Shown here piece after piece: positions 26,070 to 34,431 of a stretch of DNA of 64,000 nt. Each line of letters begins with the position of its first letter. Position 1 is the first letter of the stretch. Both the position numbers and the translations under genes were made by a program. The notes beneath the pieces were generated by a model. The model was given only the letters and a program-made list of their open reading frames with translations, was not told where the DNA came from and searched no databases. Origin of the DNA: an uncultured Aquimarina sp. (lineage in GTDB: Bacteria; Bacteroidota; Bacteroidia; Flavobacteriales; Flavobacteriaceae); assembly GCA_947498455.1 (NCBI GenBank), contig CANMKK010000017.1, positions 46,861 to 110,860 on the forward strand, written 5' to 3'.

Positions 26070-28048
26070 ATTGGTATATTTATAATTATATGAGTTCCTT
26101 TGCCTATCGTAGAATCAATCTCAAAGGTTCCTTCCAGATATTCTATACGTTTTTCGATGTTTTTTAGCCCCATGCCATCCTTTTCTGGTAATATTTTGGC
26201 TTCAAATCCTTTTCCGTTATCCTCAATAATAATATTTAGTAAAGAATCATGATTGGTTAGTGAGATATGTACTTCATTGGCTTCGGCATGTTTTATGATA
26301 TTGGTAATTAATTCCTGAATCATTCTGAAAATCGAAATTTCCAGTGCATTATCCAATCGCTCTTCTAATCCGTAACCCTGTATTTCTATCTGGAATTCAT
26401 CTCCATTGGATACTTTTTTTGCCAGTTTTTTAATAGCAGGTAATAATCCTTGATTAGCCATGACACCACTGTTTTTTTCGTGAGCGATGGTTCGCACTTT
26501 TTGATATGCTTCGTTTAATAGATTGTCCGTTTTCGAGTATAACTCCTCAATATTATCAACTTTGGGATTATCTCGATTATTTTTAAGATGGTCAAAATGC
26601 AATCGTAGGGTAGCCAAAGTACTCCCTAGATTATCATGTAAATCATTTGCCAATCGTTGTCGTTCTTTTTCTTGCCCGGATAACATAGCATCAATACTGG
26701 TCAATTCTTGCTCCTTTAGGATTTTTTCGGTTTTCTGGATTTGTATCTCTTTTTCTTGTTCAGCTATTTTTTGTTTGCGTTTGGTGTTTCGGTATAAAAG
26801 AAAAGTGATAATACCTCCGAGAAATAGGGTTCCACCTAATCCAATAGCAATATTCTGATTTTTTTTCTTTTTTTGCTGTTCTATTAGAATTTGTTTTTCT
26901 TTTTCGGCTGTTTGAAGTTGTTTGTTCAGTTTTATGTTGTCAGAAGTATTTTTCTGAAAATCCAATTGATGTTCCAATTGTACTGATTTAGCAAATTTTT
27001 CATACGCTCCTTGATAGCTTAAAAAGGCTTTTTGAGCGATTGAATCTAAACTAAGATAATTTTTGTTGTTTACTAGATAGTTAAAGGAATCAACATATTT
27101 TTCTGCTAATGCTTTGTAATTTTCGGACACGTATTTTGATATAAATATTTTGCCACGAATTTCATCGGATATATCAATATGTTCCTCAGCCATTTTAATG
27201 TACTTTAGTCCATCTTCAGTATAATTGCCATTAGTGTTATGTAATTCTGCTAATTTGTAACATGTTCTAAATCTAACGTATTTTAAAAAGGGAAACCCAG
27301 CAGATTCCTTTAATGTTTTTAGATGAAATTGTTTAGCATCTTCTACTTTCCCTTTTTTTCCTAGGTTAATAGCTTTTAATGAAAGAAAAAGAGGGCTGAT
27401 TTTATGACTTTTTTTTAATAGTTTTATTTGCTTTTCAAGCTCATCTATTTCAATAGAAACTTTTCTTTCATTTTTATCCATACTCTCAAGTTTAAAATAG
27501 ATATAGTGTATATAGTACCAGGAACGTGAAATGGGTGTTTTCGATATACTTTTAAGTTCTACTAAGTATTTCTCATGTTGTCTACTAGTTAGAACATATT
27601 CATAATGGTAATATTCTAATATTCCCAGTAAAGTCAATAACCTTAACTCATAATTATTTTTTTCTTTGGCTAATCGATAAGCTTCAAAGAAAAATGGAAA
27701 AGATGTCCCATCGTTAGGTTTGTGAAATAATTCATCATAACCTTTTGACAAATTATTGATAATCAGGTGTATGTTGTTTTTTGTTTTTAGGTTTATGAGA
27801 TAGTTAACTTTGCTAGAGTCTTGTTCTTCCTGACCTTGATAATAAAGTATATCATTTAAAGAGTAAAGTCCTTTTTTAAGGTCTTTGTTTTGGATTTTGT
27901 TGATGAGTTTTTTTGACTTTTCAAATTCAAGGTTAATAATATCATTTAAAATTAGTTTGAGAATCTTCTTATCATCAGAAAATGAATATACGGTTGTTGA
28001 AAAAATACAACAACCGTAAAGACAAATAAAAAAACATATTTTTAGCAT
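26066..28048 (-). CDS. TPR-containing sensor histidine kinase, HisKA_3 (NarX/DesK) type
   Basis: A 660-residue sensor. It has a signal-like N-terminus (residues 1-24), a long periplasmic helical/TPR-like region (25-370), a coiled coil, and one membrane helix (about 399-419). A second coiled coil follows, then HisKA_3 with LANDLHDNLGSTLATL (His471), and an HATPase domain with ELITNIIKHAEA, EDNGKGFE and GMGLKNIEKRI. These kinases use LuxR-type partners, and the regulator follows with a 4-bp overlap. The gene begins 6 bp after the stop of the 209-residue unknown protein gene, so it is part of the same operon. The signal it senses is unknown. Confidence 0.92.
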   Translation of the reverse strand: MLKICFFICLYGCCIFSTTVYSFSDDKKILKLILNDIINLEFEKSKKLINKIQNKDLKKGLYSLNDILYYQGQEEQDSSKVNYLINLKTKNNIHLIINNLSKGYDELFHKPNDGTSFPFFFEAYRLAKEKNNYELRLLTLLGILEYYHYEYVLTSRQHEKYLVELKSISKTPISRSWYYIHYIYFKLESMDKNERKVSIEIDELEKQIKLLKKSHKISPLFLSLKAINLGKKGKVEDAKQFHLKTLKESAGFPFLKYVRFRTCYKLAELHNTNGNYTEDGLKYIKMAEEHIDISDEIRGKIFISKYVSENYKALAEKYVDSFNYLVNNKNYLSLDSIAQKAFLSYQGAYEKFAKSVQLEHQLDFQKNTSDNIKLNKQLQTAEKEKQILIEQQKKKKNQNIAIGLGGTLFLGGIITFLLYRNTKRKQKIAEQEKEIQIQKTEKILKEQELTSIDAMLSGQEKERQRLANDLHDNLGSTLATLRLHFDHLKNNRDNPKVDNIEELYSKTDNLLNEAYQKVRTIAHEKNSGVMANQGLLPAIKKLAKKVSNGDEFQIEIQGYGLEERLDNALEISIFRMIQELITNIIKHAEANEVHISLTNHDSLLNIIIEDNGKGFEAKILPEKDGMGLKNIEKRIEYLEGTFEIDSTIGKGTHIIINIPI

Positions 28049-28054
28049 CTAATT

Positions 28055-28684
28055 TTATCTTATTTTAACCGTACCTCTTGGACAAATACCTCCTGAATGT
28101 GACATAAATAAACTAGCGGGGCTGCTTGACAAAGTATCGGGTGCATGATCTACAGTAGTATATGCTTCTCCATCTTGAAGCATCCCTTCTCTATAATAGA
28201 ATTCTGTATCGAAAATATTATTTTTTAGTGCTTCACCATTTTCGTGCATTTTTTTTAGCCTTCTGTCGATATGTAAGAAATTATTTTGATTGACTGTTAT
28301 TCCATTTGCGTCACCTCCATTTTCATCTATAAAATTCATAAATTGGATATCCAAATCACGATCTTTTAAGGCTTGCACCTCCAATAAAAAGACCAGAACT
28401 TTTTGAATGGGAGGAAGAGGGGCATCTTCATTTGCGTTTGGGTCTTGAGGCGGTTGATAATCCATAGATACTGGACGTTTAATATCAGAAATATTGATAT
28501 CTAATATTCCTTTATAATTAACAGTTTTAAATTCAATATGCTTTATGTGATATGCATTATCAACAGATGTTGTGTTGAATTTTCCATAAATTCCAAAAAG
28601 AGTTCCGTAAAGTTGACTGCCATATAAAAATTGAAAGTTTTTGCAGTCGTTCAGATCGATATTTCCGATATGTAAATTAGACAT
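28055..28684 (-). CDS. Unknown 209-residue protein of the subtilase/two-component operon
   Basis: I do not recognise this protein. It has no signal peptide or membrane helix, and a predicted beta-rich first half (YGSQLYGTLFGIYGKFNTT, IEFKTVNYKGILDINI). A Pro/Asp/Glu-rich linker follows (about 75-95), then a charged helical part, then a low-complexity Ser/Gly-rich C-terminus ending SHSGGICPRGTVKIR. Two cysteines are present (about residues 14 and 201). It sits 25 bp after the subtilase and 6 bp before the sensor kinase, in one direction. A substrate, inhibitor or effector of the subtilase are possibilities; none is shown by the sequence. Confidence 0.75.
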   Translation of the reverse strand: MSNLHIGNIDLNDCKNFQFLYGSQLYGTLFGIYGKFNTTSVDNAYHIKHIEFKTVNYKGILDINISDIKRPVSMDYQPPQDPNANEDAPLPPIQKVLVFLLEVQALKDRDLDIQFMNFIDENGGDANGITVNQNNFLHIDRRLKKMHENGEALKNNIFDTEFYYREGMLQDGEAYTTVDHAPDTLSSSPASLFMSHSGGICPRGTVKIR

Positions 28685-28709
28685 ATTATAAATATTTGGT
28701 TATTAGTTA

Positions 28710-30002
28710 TTATCTAGGTGCAAGAGGAAGTCCTATTCCATACTTATTGATATCTCTCCAAGAATTCCCTGGGTTAAAAATGTTATAGCTAATAGTAGTT
28801 AATAATCGTTCAACACTAGCTCTATGGCGATTCTCATTTGGTCTTAAATTATTGTGAATCTTAGAAATGGTTAAGGCAAAAATACCGGCTACAAATGGAG
28901 TAGCAGTGCTAGTTCCAGAGCAATATTTATATTTTCGTTCTTCATTTGCTGATAACCAGGTTGAGTAAATATTTACTCCTGGTGCAACAAATCCCAATGT
29001 AAGTACTGGGTGTAAACCAACATTACTCCTATTATATAGTTTGTGGTTTTTATCAATAGCTCCAATTGCATTCACTAAATCGTGAGCAGCAGGATTTGAT
29101 ATAAAATTTGTAATACCAGAGGAATGATCACTACTATTCCCAGCTGCAGCAACCATTAAAACTTTGTTGTTATAGGCTTTAGTAAAAACATTTGCGTGTA
29201 TGACATTAGTTACATCAAACAATCTAGAACTTAAAGACATTGATATTATATTGCAATTTTTTTGGATTGCCCAATCAATAGCAAATAATAGGTTAGACAA
29301 GAAACCTTCGCCTTCATGATTCAAAACCTTACCAATGCATAAACTTGCTTCAGGAGCAACTCCATATCGTTTTCCATTAGGATCAATCTCTCCTACGGCT
29401 ATTCCTGCACAATGCGTTCCATGGCCATTTTCATCTTGATAGTCATCATCATTTCCTATCCAAGATCTACCATGGACTATTTTATTCATTAAGTCTGGAT
29501 GCTTTTTGTCTATTCCAGTATCTAAAATAGCAATTTTAACTCCCTTTCCTTTATACTTGGAGTCAAGATCTACATTTGCCAAACCCAATCCATATGTCAT
29601 AAAGCTAGAATCTATGCCCGTATTATCTTCATCTAAACAAGATTCATTATTTACAAGGCTTATTTTACTATCAGGTTCAATTATTAAACTTTCGTTGCCT
29701 TTTAGGAGATTTAGTTCTTCAGGAGATAGTTCAACAATTCCTATTTCTGTTTTTTCTAAGATGATGACGTTTCTTCCTGAAAGAACATCATTTACTTTAT
29801 TTTTTTGTTTAATTGTATCCTTATAATTAATTGTTTCATAATTAAGATTACTTTTTCTAATATTTTTTTTTATGGTATATCTGTGTCTTTCCTTTTTTGA
29901 GAGAATGATATACCTACCATTATCACTTATTTTTTGTGGTTCAGAATCATATTGGGATTTTAACTTCTCGAATTTTAAGTTACGTTTGTTAAAATAATTC
30001 AT
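28710..30002 (-). CDS. Subtilisin-like serine protease (S8 family) without secretion signal
   Basis: A 430-residue protease. The catalytic triad is complete: Asp161 in AILDTGID, His194 in ENGHGTHCAG, and Ser365 in GTSTATPFVAG, with oxyanion Asn289 in AAAGNS. The N-terminal 120 residues are basic and polar with an inhibitor-like beta strand stretch (VNDVLSGRNVIILEKTEIGIVELSPEE; a likely propeptide). There is no hydrophobic signal peptide at the N-terminus and no T9SS sorting domain, so it is probably intracellular or exported by an unusual route. It is the first gene of a four-gene operon ending in its likely regulator. The family cleaves after hydrophobic or basic residues, but the substrate is unknown. 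Confidence 0.9.
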   Translation of the reverse strand: MNYFNKRNLKFEKLKSQYDSEPQKISDNGRYIILSKKERHRYTIKKNIRKSNLNYETINYKDTIKQKNKVNDVLSGRNVIILEKTEIGIVELSPEELNLLKGNESLIIEPDSKISLVNNESCLDEDNTGIDSSFMTYGLGLANVDLDSKYKGKGVKIAILDTGIDKKHPDLMNKIVHGRSWIGNDDDYQDENGHGTHCAGIAVGEIDPNGKRYGVAPEASLCIGKVLNHEGEGFLSNLLFAIDWAIQKNCNIISMSLSSRLFDVTNVIHANVFTKAYNNKVLMVAAAGNSSDHSSGITNFISNPAAHDLVNAIGAIDKNHKLYNRSNVGLHPVLTLGFVAPGVNIYSTWLSANEERKYKYCSGTSTATPFVAGIFALTISKIHNNLRPNENRHRASVERLLTTISYNIFNPGNSWRDINKYGIGLPLAPR

Positions 30003-30037
30003 AATAAATGAAAATTAAATATCTATTTTGTTTCTAA

Positions 30038-30047
30038 CAAAAATCTA
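30038..30047 (-). promoter_or_regulatory. -7-like promoter region of the subtilase operon
   Basis: The minus strand reads TAGATTTTTG, close to TAnnTTTG (the strict 8-mer is GATTTTTG, one mismatch). Its TTTG is 26 bp from the element at 30064, exactly as at the beta-barrel gene promoter. Confidence 0.45.
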
Positions 30048-30063
30048 CTTTTTAGTAAAAGCA

Positions 30064-30087
30064 AACCATACCCAATACAGGGTATTT
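30064..30087 (-). promoter_or_regulatory. Candidate response-regulator operator, copy 2
   Basis: Plus-strand reading AACCATACCCAAT, four variable bases, GGTATTT. It contains a perfect inverted repeat ATACCC-6 nt-GGGTAT (30068-30085). It matches copy 1 at 21 of 24 positions and lies 61 bp upstream of the subtilase start. A weaker possible third copy (ATACCC at 30131-30136, GATATT at 30144-30149) is 63 bp further upstream, about six helical turns. Confidence 0.6.
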
Positions 30088-30193
30088 CCTTTCTAAGATC
30101 ATAAAATGACTTAAAAGAAATAGAGTGCTAATACCCAAAATCAGATATTAACTTATGTTACAATTGTATGATTGATACGAGGGGTAAGTTGTA

Positions 30194-30385
30194 TTATTCT
30201 GGATGTAAATATGTCTTCAATACAAACAATAATAGAATAAATATAATAAAACCAATTAAAATATAGAGACTTCCCTTATAATATTTACGGTGTAGCTTGA
30301 TGTCTTTGCGGTAACTAAATATCATTAAGATTATAAAAGCAACTACAAAACATCCCGCAAATATCCATTGACCCTGACTAAACAT
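30194..30385 (-). CDS. Small two-helix membrane protein
   Basis: A 63-residue protein starting at ATG 30383-30385. It has two hydrophobic helices (about residues 7-23 and 39-58) separated by a basic loop YRKDIKLHRKYYKGS, and ends YLHPE. A longer reading from upstream is possible, but the promoter box TATATTTG (minus strand, 30405-30412) makes this start likely. Small membrane proteins of this kind are common in flavobacteria next to MazG-like genes. Its function is unknown to me. Confidence 0.6.
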   Translation of the reverse strand: MFSQGQWIFAGCFVVAFIILMIFSYRKDIKLHRKYYKGSLYILIGFIIFILLLFVLKTYLHPE

Positions 30386-30404
30386 ATTTATGCTATTTTT
30401 ACGG

Positions 30405-30412
30405 CAAATATA
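30405..30412 (-). promoter_or_regulatory. -7 promoter box of the small membrane protein gene
   Basis: The minus strand reads TATATTTG, matching TAnnTTTG, 19 bp before the ATG. It overlaps the spacer between this gene and the divergent MazG-like gene. Confidence 0.45.
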
Positions 30413-30429
30413 AATCAAAAAAAATACTG

Positions 30430-30816
30430 ATGAAGGATAAAATCTCTGCTGTACAAGAATTTCATACTGCATTTAAGATTGGATATAAAAACGAACCCAT
30501 TGCAGATTTGGGAGAAGCCAAAAATCAATTGCGTTTTAACCTTATGAAAGAAGAAAATGAGGAATACTTGGAAGCAGCCCAGAATAATGATCTTGTAGAA
30601 GTAGCGGATGCATTAGGAGATATGTTGTATATCTTGTGCGGGACTATCATTGAACATGGAATGCAGCATAAAATAGAAGAAGTGTTTAATGAGATACAAC
30701 GTAGTAATATGAGCAAGCTGGGAGAAGATGGTCAGCCGATTTATAGAGAAGATGGTAAGGTGCTAAAAGGCCCTAATTATTTTAAACCGAATATTAAAGA
30801 AATTTTGGATAGATAA
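30430..30816 (+). CDS. MazG-like/HisE-superfamily nucleotide pyrophosphohydrolase
   Basis: A 128-residue all-alpha protein. The MazG metal-binding pattern is visible: Glu residues in MKEENEEYLEAAQ and Asp/Glu in VEVADALGDMLYIL (the EExxE and ExxD arrangement), followed by an EEVFNEIQRSNMSKLG helix typical of the family's phosphoribosyl-ATP-like members. These enzymes cleave noncanonical NTPs or related pyrophosphates. The length fits a single-domain enzyme. It is divergent from the small membrane protein gene across 44 bp. The exact nucleotide substrate is unknown. Confidence 0.85.
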   Translation: MKDKISAVQEFHTAFKIGYKNEPIADLGEAKNQLRFNLMKEENEEYLEAAQNNDLVEVADALGDMLYILCGTIIEHGMQHKIEEVFNEIQRSNMSKLGEDGQPIYREDGKVLKGPNYFKPNIKEILDR

Positions 30817-30820
30817 TATA

Positions 30821-30860
30821 ATAACAAAGCCATTTGATTTTTTTCAAATGGCTTTGTTAT
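30821..30860. terminator. Bidirectional terminator between MazG-like gene and ilvE
   Basis: ATAACAAAG plus CCATTTGA pairs with TCAAATGG plus CTTTGTTAT, a 17-bp perfect stem around a 6-nt T loop. It lies between convergent genes. Confidence 0.8.
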
Positions 30861-30901
30861 ATTAAAGATTAGACCAAGAAGTTGTTATACTTTTTGTATA
30901 T

Positions 30902-31969
30902 CTAGATTTTATATCTCCATCCAAAAGGGTCTTCGGCTTTATTGTATTGAATATCCATCAATGCCTTTTTAAAATGATCAGCATATGAGTTTTCTTGTTT
31001 TTGCAATTCATAGTGCTCTCCACTATAGCCAAATGCTTTAACAGGACTGACTACAGCTGCGGTTCCGGCACCAAAAATTTCTTTAAGGCTTCCGTCTTTT
31101 GCGGCCTCTACTATTTCACTAACTTTTACAGGTCTTACATCGACAGTAATTCCTTCTTTTTCTGCTAGGGCAATTAAACTCTTACGAGTAACACCATCTA
31201 AAATTCTATCACTAGTGGGAGCCGTCAATAAGCTGTCATTTACTCTAAAAAAGACATTCATCGTACCAGCCTCTTCCATGTACTGATGTGTATCTGCATC
31301 AGTCCAGATTATTTGTTGATACCCTTCTTGTTTTGCTAAATTGGTTGGATAAAATTGAGCAGCATAGTTACCTGCAGCTTTAGCGTATCCAATACCTCCA
31401 TTTGCAGAACGGCTATATTCTTCTGCAACTAAAACACTTACGTCTCCACTATAATATGATTGCGCAGGAGAACAGATAATCAAGAATTTATATTCATCAG
31501 CTTCAGAAGCAGAAACACTAGCTTGTGTAGCAATGGCAAAAGGTCTTATGTACAATGAGTTTCCAAACCCAGGTTTAATCCATTGATCTTCTAGTTTTAA
31601 CAATGTATTTAAACCATTAAAGAAATAATCTTCAGGGAATTCTGGCATTGCCAATCTAGCCGAAGATTTATTAATTCGCTTAAAGTTTTCATCTGGCCTA
31701 AATAAAAAAGCATCACCGTTATCATCTTTATAGGCTTTCATACCTTCAAAAACGGCTTGCCCATAATGAAAAACACGTGCAGATGGATCCAGAGTTAATG
31801 GGCTGTATGGGACAATTTCGGGAGTCTGCCATTTACCATTGACATAATCACAGACAAACATGTAGTCTGTGAAAACTTTACCAAAGCTTAAGTTTTCAAA
31901 ATCTACTTGTCCGATTTTGGATTCATTGGTTTTAGTAATTTTAATGGTTTGTGGAACTACATTTTTCAT
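30902..31969 (-). CDS. ilvE: Branched-chain amino acid aminotransferase
   Basis: A 355-residue fold-type IV PLP aminotransferase that makes the last step of Leu, Ile and Val synthesis and starts their breakdown. It has an N-terminal PYSPLTLDPSARVFHYGQAVFEGMKAY segment and the catalytic Lys in GIGYAKAAGNYAAQFYP. It also has EEAGTMNVFF and an ILDGVTRKSLIALA segment that matches the phosphate-binding region of class IV BCATs. The length is that of the longer (type 1B/eukaryote-like) bacterial BCAT. The promoter box TATTTTTG (minus, 32078-32085) precedes it. Confidence 0.95.
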   Translation of the reverse strand: MKNVVPQTIKITKTNESKIGQVDFENLSFGKVFTDYMFVCDYVNGKWQTPEIVPYSPLTLDPSARVFHYGQAVFEGMKAYKDDNGDAFLFRPDENFKRINKSSARLAMPEFPEDYFFNGLNTLLKLEDQWIKPGFGNSLYIRPFAIATQASVSASEADEYKFLIICSPAQSYYSGDVSVLVAEEYSRSANGGIGYAKAAGNYAAQFYPTNLAKQEGYQQIIWTDADTHQYMEEAGTMNVFFRVNDSLLTAPTSDRILDGVTRKSLIALAEKEGITVDVRPVKVSEIVEAAKDGSLKEIFGAGTAAVVSPVKAFGYSGEHYELQKQENSYADHFKKALMDIQYNKAEDPFGWRYKI

Positions 31970-32077
31970 CCGATATTGATTTATTTTAAAAGTTCTGAAA
32001 GTTCATAGATATGTGGCGTGTGCTTAACTTGAATTTAGAAAACAATAGAAAGCATAGTCAGATATCTATATTTTAAG

Positions 32078-32085
32078 CAAAAATA
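32078..32085 (-). promoter_or_regulatory. -7 promoter box of ilvE
   Basis: The minus strand reads TATTTTTG, matching TAnnTTTG; the leader would be about 100 nt. Confidence 0.4.
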
Positions 32086-32120
32086 CTTTTTTCTGGTAAA
32101 TTAAGAATTCTAAAAATGTT

Positions 32121-32128
32121 TAATTTTG
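32121..32128 (+). promoter_or_regulatory. -7 promoter box of the DUF4920 gene
   Basis: TAATTTTG matches TAnnTTTG and lies 26 bp before the ATG at 32155. It is divergent from the ilvE promoter. Confidence 0.45.
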
Positions 32129-32154
32129 CTAAACATTGTTAATAATAATCAGAA

Positions 32155-32661
32155 ATGAAAAGAAAATTGCTTTTTATTGCGGGATTGATATATTTGCTAG
32201 GGTGCACTAGTGAGTCAAAAGAAAAACAATCATTTTCTGTGAAGGATATTGTTGTTACAAATTATGATAGTTTTGGAAGCGAAGTAACTTCAGAAAATAT
32301 TATACAGGTTCAGCAATTAACGAATACATATAAAAATTTTAAGCAAGGAGATACTATTGATATCGCTTTTTCTAGCATTGTTAATGATGTATGCAAGGCG
32401 AAAGGATGCTGGATGAAACTTAAAACATCGCATGCAGAAGAAGTGATGGTAAAATTTAAAGATTATAGTTTTTTTGTTCCAAAAGATATCGAAAAAGATA
32501 CGGTAATTGTACAGGGAAAGGCTTACATTTCAGAAACTTCGGTAGAAGAACTGAGGCATTTAGCTTCTGATGCAGGAAAATCAAAGGAAGAAATAGATGC
32601 AATAATAGCTCCCAGAAAAACCTATTCTCTTATTGCTGATGGAGTTTTGATAAAAAAATGA
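32155..32661 (+). CDS. DUF4920 family lipoprotein
   Basis: A 168-residue lipoprotein with lipobox YLLGC (Cys17) and then a beta-rich domain typical of DUF4920: FGSEVT, KNFKQGDTIDIAFSSIVNDVCKAKGCWMKLKT with two cysteines, and a VMVKFKDYSFFVPKD strand pair. An OB-like fold with a metal or redox role has been suggested for such proteins, but no function is established to my knowledge. The gene overlaps mnmD by 4 bp (ATGA), so they are coupled. The paired cysteines near residue 83 and 88 are conserved-looking. Confidence 0.8.
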   Translation: MKRKLLFIAGLIYLLGCTSESKEKQSFSVKDIVVTNYDSFGSEVTSENIIQVQQLTNTYKNFKQGDTIDIAFSSIVNDVCKAKGCWMKLKTSHAEEVMVKFKDYSFFVPKDIEKDTVIVQGKAYISETSVEELRHLASDAGKSKEEIDAIIAPRKTYSLIADGVLIKK

Positions 32662-33362
32662 TGAAAGGAAAATTAAAACGCGAAATAATAACGACAGCAG
32701 ATGGCTCTACAACAATTCATTTTCCAGAACTAAACGAACATTATCATTCAAAGCATGGAGCAATTAATGAAGCGAAGCATGTCTTTATAAAGAATGGGTT
32801 TCATCACATATTAAATTCAAAAGCGTACAAAAGACTTTCCATTTTGGAAATAGGATTTGGTACAGGGTTAAATGCTTTAATAACTTTTTCTGAAGCTGAA
32901 AAGATTGAACAAAAAGTTGAATATGTTGGAATTGAAGCGTATCCCGTGAAGAAGGAAGAAGTAGGGTGTCTTAATTATATTGAAGCTTTATCAGAAGTAA
33001 AACACCAGCCTATTTTTCAATTATTACATGAAACCCCTTGGGAAGAACCTCAGATTATTTCTTCGGAGTTTTTATTAACCAAGCGCAAGGAATATTTTAC
33101 TGATATAATCGATAAAAATTGTTTTGATTTGATTTATTTTGATGCTTTTGGAGCGAGGGTGCAGCCAGAATTATGGACTGTGCCTATTTTTAAAAAAATG
33201 TATGAAGCATTACATGATTATGGAGTTTTGGTCACCTATTCTGCAAAAGGAAGTGTAAGGCGTGCAATGCAAGAAGTAGGTTTTATAGTAGAAAGATTAC
33301 CGGGACCTCCCGGAAAACGCGAAATGCTAAGAGCGTCTAAGAAAGTCATTAGTGAAAAATAA
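32658..33362 (+). CDS. mnmD: tRNA (5-methylaminomethyl-2-thiouridine)-methyltransferase MnmD
   Basis: A 234-residue class I SAM-dependent methyltransferase. It shows the SAM-binding loop ILEIGFGTGLNALITFSEA, the acidic strand EYVGIEAYPV, and the FDLIYFDAFGARVQPELWT signature with PGPPGKREMLRA near the end, all features of the MnmC-N/MnmD family. It completes the mnm5s2U34 wobble modification in tRNA; here the FAD domain of MnmC is absent, so this is the stand-alone form. Its start overlaps the DUF4920 stop by 4 bp. Two adjacent ATGs (32658 and 32661) are possible. Confidence 0.9.
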   Translation: MMKGKLKREIITTADGSTTIHFPELNEHYHSKHGAINEAKHVFIKNGFHHILNSKAYKRLSILEIGFGTGLNALITFSEAEKIEQKVEYVGIEAYPVKKEEVGCLNYIEALSEVKHQPIFQLLHETPWEEPQIISSEFLLTKRKEYFTDIIDKNCFDLIYFDAFGARVQPELWTVPIFKKMYEALHDYGVLVTYSAKGSVRRAMQEVGFIVERLPGPPGKREMLRASKKVISEK

Positions 33363-33461
33363 TAATGTATGCGAAATGTACTGAAAACCAATTGTTAAAT
33401 CTGTATCAAAGAGATAGGTTAATTTAGTATTGGGTAGTATTTTGCAAGTAAAAGTTTATTT

Positions 33462-34364
33462 ATGAAGGTATTAATTACTGGTGCAACTGGACTAGTAGGG
33501 AAGGAGATTACAAAACTATGTCATCAATCAAATATTGATGTAAATTACCTTACTACAAATAAGAGTAAACTTAAATCAGACAAGAATTATAGAGGGTATT
33601 ATTGGAATCCAATCGCAGGAGAAATAGATTCGAATTGCTTAAGTGAAGTAGAAGTAATTATTCATCTTGCCGGAGCAACAATTGCAAAAAGATGGACAAA
33701 AAAGTACAAAAAGGAGATTATAGAAAGTCGCGTAAATTCTACTTTACTTATTTTAGATACTCTAAAAAATAGTAAGCACTCTATACGCCATATTGTATCT
33801 GCCAGTGCTATTGGTATTTATCCAGATTCTTTTCAGAAGTATTATATGGAAAATTCGACAGAACAAGCTAGTGGTTTTTTAGGAGAAGTTGTTCAGAAAT
33901 GGGAAGCCGCAAATGGAGAATTCAATACCCTTAATATTGATGTTAGTTTACTAAGAATAGGATTAGTTTTATCTAGTAATGGAGGGGCGTTTTCTAAACT
34001 GGCAAGACCAATCCAATTAGGTGTTGGAGCGGTTTTTGGAACTGGAAAACAATGGCAGAGTTGGATTCATATTCAGGATTTAGCGCGTTTATTTCTATTT
34101 GTTATAGAAGAAGAATTGACAGGAGTTTATAATGCTGTAGCACCTAATCCAGTTTCTAATGACACGCTTATTAGATCTATTGGAGAGAAAATGAAGAAAA
34201 AAATTTTGTTACCTAATATTCCAAAGTTTGCAATGCAATTGATATTAGGGGAGATGCATGTATTACTGTTTTCTAGTCAGCGAGTTTGTAGTGATAAAAG
34301 TATGAAAGCCGGATTTCAGTTTACATATGAAAATATTACTCAGGCAATAGATGACCTTATATAA
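33462..34364 (+). CDS. TIGR01777 family NAD-dependent epimerase/SulA-like protein
   Basis: A 300-residue extended SDR-fold protein. The nucleotide-binding motif ITGATGLVGKEI is at residue 4, and IHLAGATIAKRW, VSASAIGIYPD, and LRIGLVLSSNGG follow, with C-terminal features such as WQSWIHIQDLARLF and VYNAVAPNPVSN matching the DUF1731 tail. The family is related to nucleoside-diphosphate-sugar epimerases, but its reaction is not known. The active-site Tyr is weakly placed, as is usual for the family. It has its own terminator. Confidence 0.88.
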   Translation: MKVLITGATGLVGKEITKLCHQSNIDVNYLTTNKSKLKSDKNYRGYYWNPIAGEIDSNCLSEVEVIIHLAGATIAKRWTKKYKKEIIESRVNSTLLILDTLKNSKHSIRHIVSASAIGIYPDSFQKYYMENSTEQASGFLGEVVQKWEAANGEFNTLNIDVSLLRIGLVLSSNGGAFSKLARPIQLGVGAVFGTGKQWQSWIHIQDLARLFLFVIEEELTGVYNAVAPNPVSNDTLIRSIGEKMKKKILLPNIPKFAMQLILGEMHVLLFSSQRVCSDKSMKAGFQFTYENITQAIDDLI

Positions 34365-34368
34365 ATAG

Positions 34369-34400
34369 AAAAATCGGTACTATGATAAATACCGATTTTT
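34369..34400 (+). terminator. Terminator after the TIGR01777 gene
   Basis: AAAAATCGGTA pairs with TACCGATTTTT (34369-34379 with 34390-34400). It lies between convergent genes and can act on both strands. Confidence 0.8.
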
Positions 34401-34431
34401 ATAATTTTCGTTTTTGAAAAGTTAGGCGAAA

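Noticed and set aside
20136..30196. Shared word GTAAGTTGTATTA near 20136 and 30184
   Set aside because: Thirteen bases, low complexity, one copy overlaps the approach to a stop codon; no consistent spacing to any feature.
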